A stretch of DNA of 5,812 nt, from assembly GCA_002694955.1 (NCBI GenBank), contig NZNR01000054.1:1-5812 (forward strand). Reading direction: 5' to 3'. Under the pieces are notes generated by a model. It was given only the letters and a program-made list of their open reading frames with translations, did not search any database and was not told where the DNA came from. Position numbers and translations under genes: made by a program. Source of the stretch: Planctomycetaceae bacterium. Its GTDB lineage: Bacteria; Planctomycetota; Planctomycetia; Pirellulales; UBA1268. Positions 4,128 to 5,812 of the stretch are shown in pieces; the first letter of the stretch is position 1, and every line of letters begins with the position of its first letter.

Positions 4128-5812
4128 AGAAACACCTTTTTCAAAGGGTCGTGAGTTCGATCGCTACCCTCAACAAGAACGTCAGCCTGAAGAAGCCGAG
4201 GCAACAGTGCTTTCGGATAACGAAGCACAAGTTCTAACGCCGAAGTCGGTGAAAGAGCTAGGAGAATTTCTTGAAGGCAGGCAGCTTGGTGACTATCGCC
4301 TCGACAAATTTATTGGTGGCGGTGGTATGGGAGCCGTCTTTAAAGCACTTGATACAACCCTCGATCGAATTGTAGCAGTGAAAGTCTTGGCTGGGCATCA
4401 ATCAGCTGATGAGGAAATGCTACAGCGTTTTCGGAATGAAGCGCAATCTGCGGCACGGCTGAATCATGAAAATATAGGTCTCGTTCATGCTGTTGGCTCA
4501 AGCGACGGATGGCATTTTATTGTTTTTGAATATATCGAAGGTACAAATCTTCGGGACTTAGTTCGACAACGAGGGCCCTTAACAGTTGCTGCTATTGTCG
4601 ATATTTCGATGCAGATTGCGGCGGCGTTGGATCATGCTTGTCACCGTGATGTAACACATCGTGATATAAAGCCATCGAATATTCTTCTGACGCCCGAGGG
4701 TCGTGCTAAATTGGTCGATATGGGGTTGGCGCGATTGCAGCACATTGCAGGTGAGCAGGATCTTACGGTGAGTGGAATAACTCTGGGGACATTTGACTAT
4801 ATTTCCCCAGAACAAGCTCGCGATCCAAGATCAGCCGACATTCGAAGTGATCTCTACTCGCTCGGGTGCACAATGTTCTTCATGGTGGTTGGCAGAGCAC
4901 CGTTTGCTGAGGGAACCATGGTGCAAAAACTGCTGCAGCATCAACAAGAAATGCCGCCTGAAATTTCAGATTTGCGAGCCGATGTGCCACGGCGGCTAGT
5001 GTCAGTTGTCCACAGATTAATGTCAAAGCGTCCACAGGATCGCTTTCAGCATCCAGCTGCTCTCGAATACGAATTGTTATCGATAGCGGAAGAAGAAGGT
5101 TTTGATGTCACAGTGTCTCGTCCGGCGGTTGATATTGAATCGACCGGTGCAGGTAGTAACACCGTGCTCTGGCCTTGGGCTGTCGCAGGGGTCAGTCTCA
5201 TTGGTTTTGTTTACTGGACAGCCATGGCTGCACCTAAAAAAAAACCCAGCCAAGAGTTTTCAAACGTATTCAACACGCAACAACAAGTACTCGAAGATAC
5301 AGCAGTGGTTCGTGTTGTTCCGAAGCCTGTACAGCAAGATGAGTTCAACACTGTTTCAGAGGCGTTGACACACCTGTCTGGTGGAGGCGTCATAGAAATA
5401 TCCGGAAATTCTGAATACGAAATTTTTCCCACGAGTTTAGCTAAGGGTGTGAAACTAATTATTCGAGGTACAGCAGGCTCGCAACCGGTCTTGAGAATAA
5501 GCGATACGCCTGACACGTCACTCAGTTCAACGAAATCAGTGTTTGTTATTGATGGTGGAAATCTGACATTGAGTGACATTGAACTGCGTGTTCATTGTTC
5601 AAAGGCCGAAAATGTGCATGGGGAGGTATCAGTTTTTGAACTGCTAAATGAAGGAAGGCTCACTTGTAAGAATGTAAGAGTGATAACTACCGGGGAATCT
5701 AGTGAACAAAGATCTGATGTGGCTGGACATTCGGTGACATTCGCACGGGTAAGTCCATTTCAAGAACCAGAAATGCCCTTAAAGGAGGATATCGGTGAAG
5801 ATCGGTTAGGAC
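4114..5812 (+). CDS. Transmembrane Ser/Thr protein kinase with outer sensor-like domain (3' end outside window)
   Basis: The gene is open to the window edge (566 codons seen). Residues 1-57 are an acidic, Gln/Glu-rich leader. Residues 60-325 are a bacterial Hanks-type kinase: glycine loop IGGGGMG (67-73), ATP-binding K90, helix-C E109, catalytic HRDIKPSN (182-189, D184), metal-binding D202 in DMG rather than DFG, SPE at 231-233 and DIRSDLYSLG (242-251). All core catalytic residues are present, so it should be active. One membrane helix spans about 350-372, followed by KKK. Residues about 395-566 lie outside the cytoplasmic membrane; their repeated short hydrophobic strands with Gly and Asn suggest a pectate-lyase-like beta-helix, which is inference. 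The motifs resemble the large planctomycete kinase family. The ATG at 4114 lacks a good Shine-Dalgarno; GTG at 4069 is an alternative, and TAG at 4042-4044 closes the frame upstream. The ligand and targets are unknown. Confidence 0.9.
   Translation, partial: MENPEETPFSKGREFDRYPQQERQPEEAEATVLSDNEAQVLTPKSVKELGEFLEGRQLGDYRLDKFIGGGGMGAVFKALDTTLDRIVAVKVLAGHQSADEEMLQRFRNEAQSAARLNHENIGLVHAVGSSDGWHFIVFEYIEGTNLRDLVRQRGPLTVAAIVDISMQIAAALDHACHRDVTHRDIKPSNILLTPEGRAKLVDMGLARLQHIAGEQDLTVSGITLGTFDYISPEQARDPRSADIRSDLYSLGCTMFFMVVGRAPFAEGTMVQKLLQHQQEMPPEISDLRADVPRRLVSVVHRLMSKRPQDRFQHPAALEYELLSIAEEEGFDVTVSRPAVDIESTGAGSNTVLWPWAVAGVSLIGFVYWTAMAAPKKKPSQEFSNVFNTQQQVLEDTAVVRVVPKPVQQDEFNTVSEALTHLSGGGVIEISGNSEYEIFPTSLAKGVKLIIRGTAGSQPVLRISDTPDTSLSSTKSVFVIDGGNLTLSDIELRVHCSKAENVHGEVSVFELLNEGRLTCKNVRVITTGESSEQRSDVAGHSVTFARVSPFQEPEMPLKEDIGEDRLG

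Noticed and set aside
5211..5579. 122-codon minus-strand frame inside the kinase gene.
   Set aside because: It lies antisense to the outer domain of a continuous kinase frame. Its product resembles no family, and its start region is simply the complement of the outer-domain codons.

Overview
The window looks like chromosomal DNA of a planctomycete, most likely a Pirellulaceae-type member with moderate GC. This rests on protein types, not on a marker gene. A secreted ThuA-like protein, a carbohydrate esterase fused to a DUF1080 domain, and a membrane-anchored Ser/Thr kinase with a large outer domain are a combination typical of that phylum. No tRNA, rRNA, CRISPR array, transposase or integrase was seen.

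Layout: (1) 1-141, leader with no convincing gene and a pair of TTGCAA boxes. (2) 142-1206 (+), exported ThuA-like protein. (3) 1214-3232 (-), exported two-domain enzyme: a CE15 glucuronoyl-esterase-like hydrolase followed by a DUF1080 (3-keto-disaccharide hydrolase-like) domain. Genes 2 and 3 converge with only 7 bp between their stop codons, and each carries a hairpin-forming inverted repeat about 60 nt beyond the other's stop. (4) 3233-3332, AT-rich gap with a possible promoter and a 10-bp palindrome. (5) 3333-3878 (-), HdeD/DUF308 six-helix membrane protein with a clear Shine-Dalgarno. (6) 3879-4113, divergent control region with a sigma70-like promoter facing right, a TTTTAGG-G-CCTAAAA palindrome and a possible short upstream ORF. 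(7) 4114 to the window end (+), Ser/Thr protein kinase with one transmembrane helix and an outer domain that may be a beta-helix. It is cut by the window edge.

How the genes may work together: ThuA-like and DUF1080 proteins are both tied to 3-keto-sugar metabolism in characterised relatives, and CE15 enzymes cut uronate esters in plant or algal polysaccharides. The left half therefore suggests exported carbohydrate processing. The kinase could sense something outside the cytoplasmic membrane, but nothing in the sequence ties it to the sugar genes or to HdeD. The most interesting points are the CE15-DUF1080 fusion beside a ThuA gene, the reciprocal hairpins at the convergent 3' ends, and an A9 tract exactly between the kinase's membrane helix and its outer domain.
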